Source: Halostella pelagica
Lineage (GTDB): Archaea > Halobacteriota > Halobacteria > Halobacteriales > Natronoarchaeaceae
Assembly: GCA_005954745.1 (NCBI GenBank)
Contig: CP040678.1
Coordinates: forward strand, 2,728,001-2,792,000
Length of the DNA stretch: 64,000 nucleotides
Direction of reading: 5' to 3'
Every line of letters starts with the position of its first letter. The stretch's first letter is position 1. The position numbers were made by a program, and so were the translations under genes. The notes under the pieces were generated by a model. The model was not told where the DNA came from, searched no databases, and worked only from the letters and a program-made list of their open reading frames with translations. Positions 63,370 to 64,000 of this stretch are shown piece after piece.

Positions 63370-64000
63370 ATGTACGAGGCGACGATGCGGGTGAGAGATT
63401 CGGATCAGCCGGTGCCGACGGCCGGCCGGGACGTCCGCGTCGACCTGTGGTGTAACGACCACTGCGACCTGGTTCGCGCAGTCGGAAGCGACGCGGACGC
63501 CGTCCTCGAAGAAGTCGCAGACGGTGTCGGGATCGCGGACCGGATCGACCAGGGGGACGAACGGGTCGCGATCACGGCGGACTGCCTGGCGGCCGAGCGG
63601 ACAGACAACGTCGAGCGCTACGTGGCCGAACACGGCTGTCTGCTTCTCCCGCCGCTCCGGTACGTCGACGACGACCGCGTCTGTCGCATCCTGGCGCTCG
63701 ATTCGACTGCGTTGCGCGACGTGTACCGCGACCTGATCGCGGACGGCCACGACGTCACGGTGGTGTCGAAGCGGGACGTGACGACTGTGACGGGCGATCG
63801 ACCGCTGCTCGACCCGGGCGGACTCGTCCCGGATCTGACCAGCCGTCAGCGCGAGGTGGTTCTGACGGCGATAGAGAACGGCTACTACGAGATCCCGCGA
63901 GAAGTTTCGACCGAAGCGATCGCCGACGAGGTCGGTATCGGACGGCGGACCACCGAGGACCACCTCCGCAGGGCGGAGAAGAAACTCGTGACGGCGTTAC
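63370..64000 (+). CDS. HTH-10 (Bat-like) regulator, cut by window end
   Basis: The visible 210 residues start MYEATMRVRDSDQPVPTAGR. They contain a haloarchaeal sensor-like domain (about 5-155) and a bacterio-opsin-activator type HTH: LTSRQREVVLTAIENGYYEI (about 156-175) and STEAIADEVGIGRRTTEDHL (about 179-198). The gene runs off the window at 64000 only shortly before its expected end (EKKLVTAL). Its position divergent from hutUGIH makes it a likely regulator of histidine use. The sequence itself does not show what it senses. Confidence 0.85.
   Translation, partial: MYEATMRVRDSDQPVPTAGRDVRVDLWCNDHCDLVRAVGSDADAVLEEVADGVGIADRIDQGDERVAITADCLAAERTDNVERYVAEHGCLLLPPLRYVDDDRVCRILALDSTALRDVYRDLIADGHDVTVVSKRDVTTVTGDRPLLDPGGLVPDLTSRQREVVLTAIENGYYEIPREVSTEAIADEVGIGRRTTEDHLRRAEKKLVTAL

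Overview
The window is a contiguous piece of haloarchaeal (class Halobacteria) chromosome. The evidence is a high-GC, acidic-protein coding style, archaeal versions of housekeeping genes (aRF1 with NIKS and GGQ motifs, A-type ATP synthase, CDP-archaeol synthase, CTP-dependent riboflavin kinase, archaeal Taw1, RPA with its COG3390 partner, Tfx), TATA-like boxes 25-30 nt before start codons (leaderless transcripts), and families almost confined to haloarchaea (HTH-10 regulators, DUF7344-like HTH, small CPxC zinc proteins). I see no rRNA, tRNA, CRISPR array, prophage or transposase gene, so this is mostly core chromosome.

Layout. 1-8.1 kb: pyrE, carS, proline dehydrogenase, a DUF502 membrane protein, ilvE, a riboflavin pair (rbkR-ribB), a P19-like protein and taw1. 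8.1-16 kb: NhaC antiporter, cold-shock protein, argS, a 36-aa membrane protein, a MinD-type ATPase with a long acidic tail, and prf1. 15.3-17.3 kb: two tandem paralogous FilR1-like regulators and a zinc protein. 17.4-26.5 kb: the whole A-type ATP synthase on the minus strand, transcribed H-I-K-E-C-F-A-B and then D. 26.6-30.4 kb: a methyltransferase, a type IV pilin-like protein, a secreted protein and a divergent membrane-anchored HTH regulator. 30.5-32.2 kb: etfBA. 32.7-33.6 kb: a Gln/Gly/Arg/His-rich low-complexity gene.

33.7-43.3 kb: GlpA-like oxidoreductase, prenyl diphosphate synthase, DUF373 protein, an AbrB-PhoU regulator divergent from pstSCAB, and a radical SAM protein. 43.6-46.3 kb: membrane proteins, a TRAM protein and Tfx. 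46.4-51.8 kb: an atypical SDR and a surface-glycan-like set (manC, two alkaline-phosphatase-superfamily proteins, a methyltransferase, a GT2 glycosyltransferase). 52-53.6 kb: rpa and its associated gene. 53.7-57.5 kb: small zinc proteins, an LLM oxidoreductase, a membrane protein, an HTH protein and a VOC dioxygenase. 57.6-63.3 kb: the histidine-utilisation operon hutU-G-I-H with a divergent HTH-10 regulator cut by the window end.

The most unusual items are the low-complexity RGG/Q-rich protein at 32690-33646, which is strongly basic in an otherwise acidic proteome; a three-copy family of about 70-80 bp inverted-repeat elements between 4.5 and 9.7 kb; three 21-bp tandem repeats upstream of rpa; palindromes at the starts of a tandem regulator gene and of hutU; and an apparent terminator plus new promoter inside the ATP synthase cluster before the c-ring gene. 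Functions are read from motifs and family memory; no search was run.
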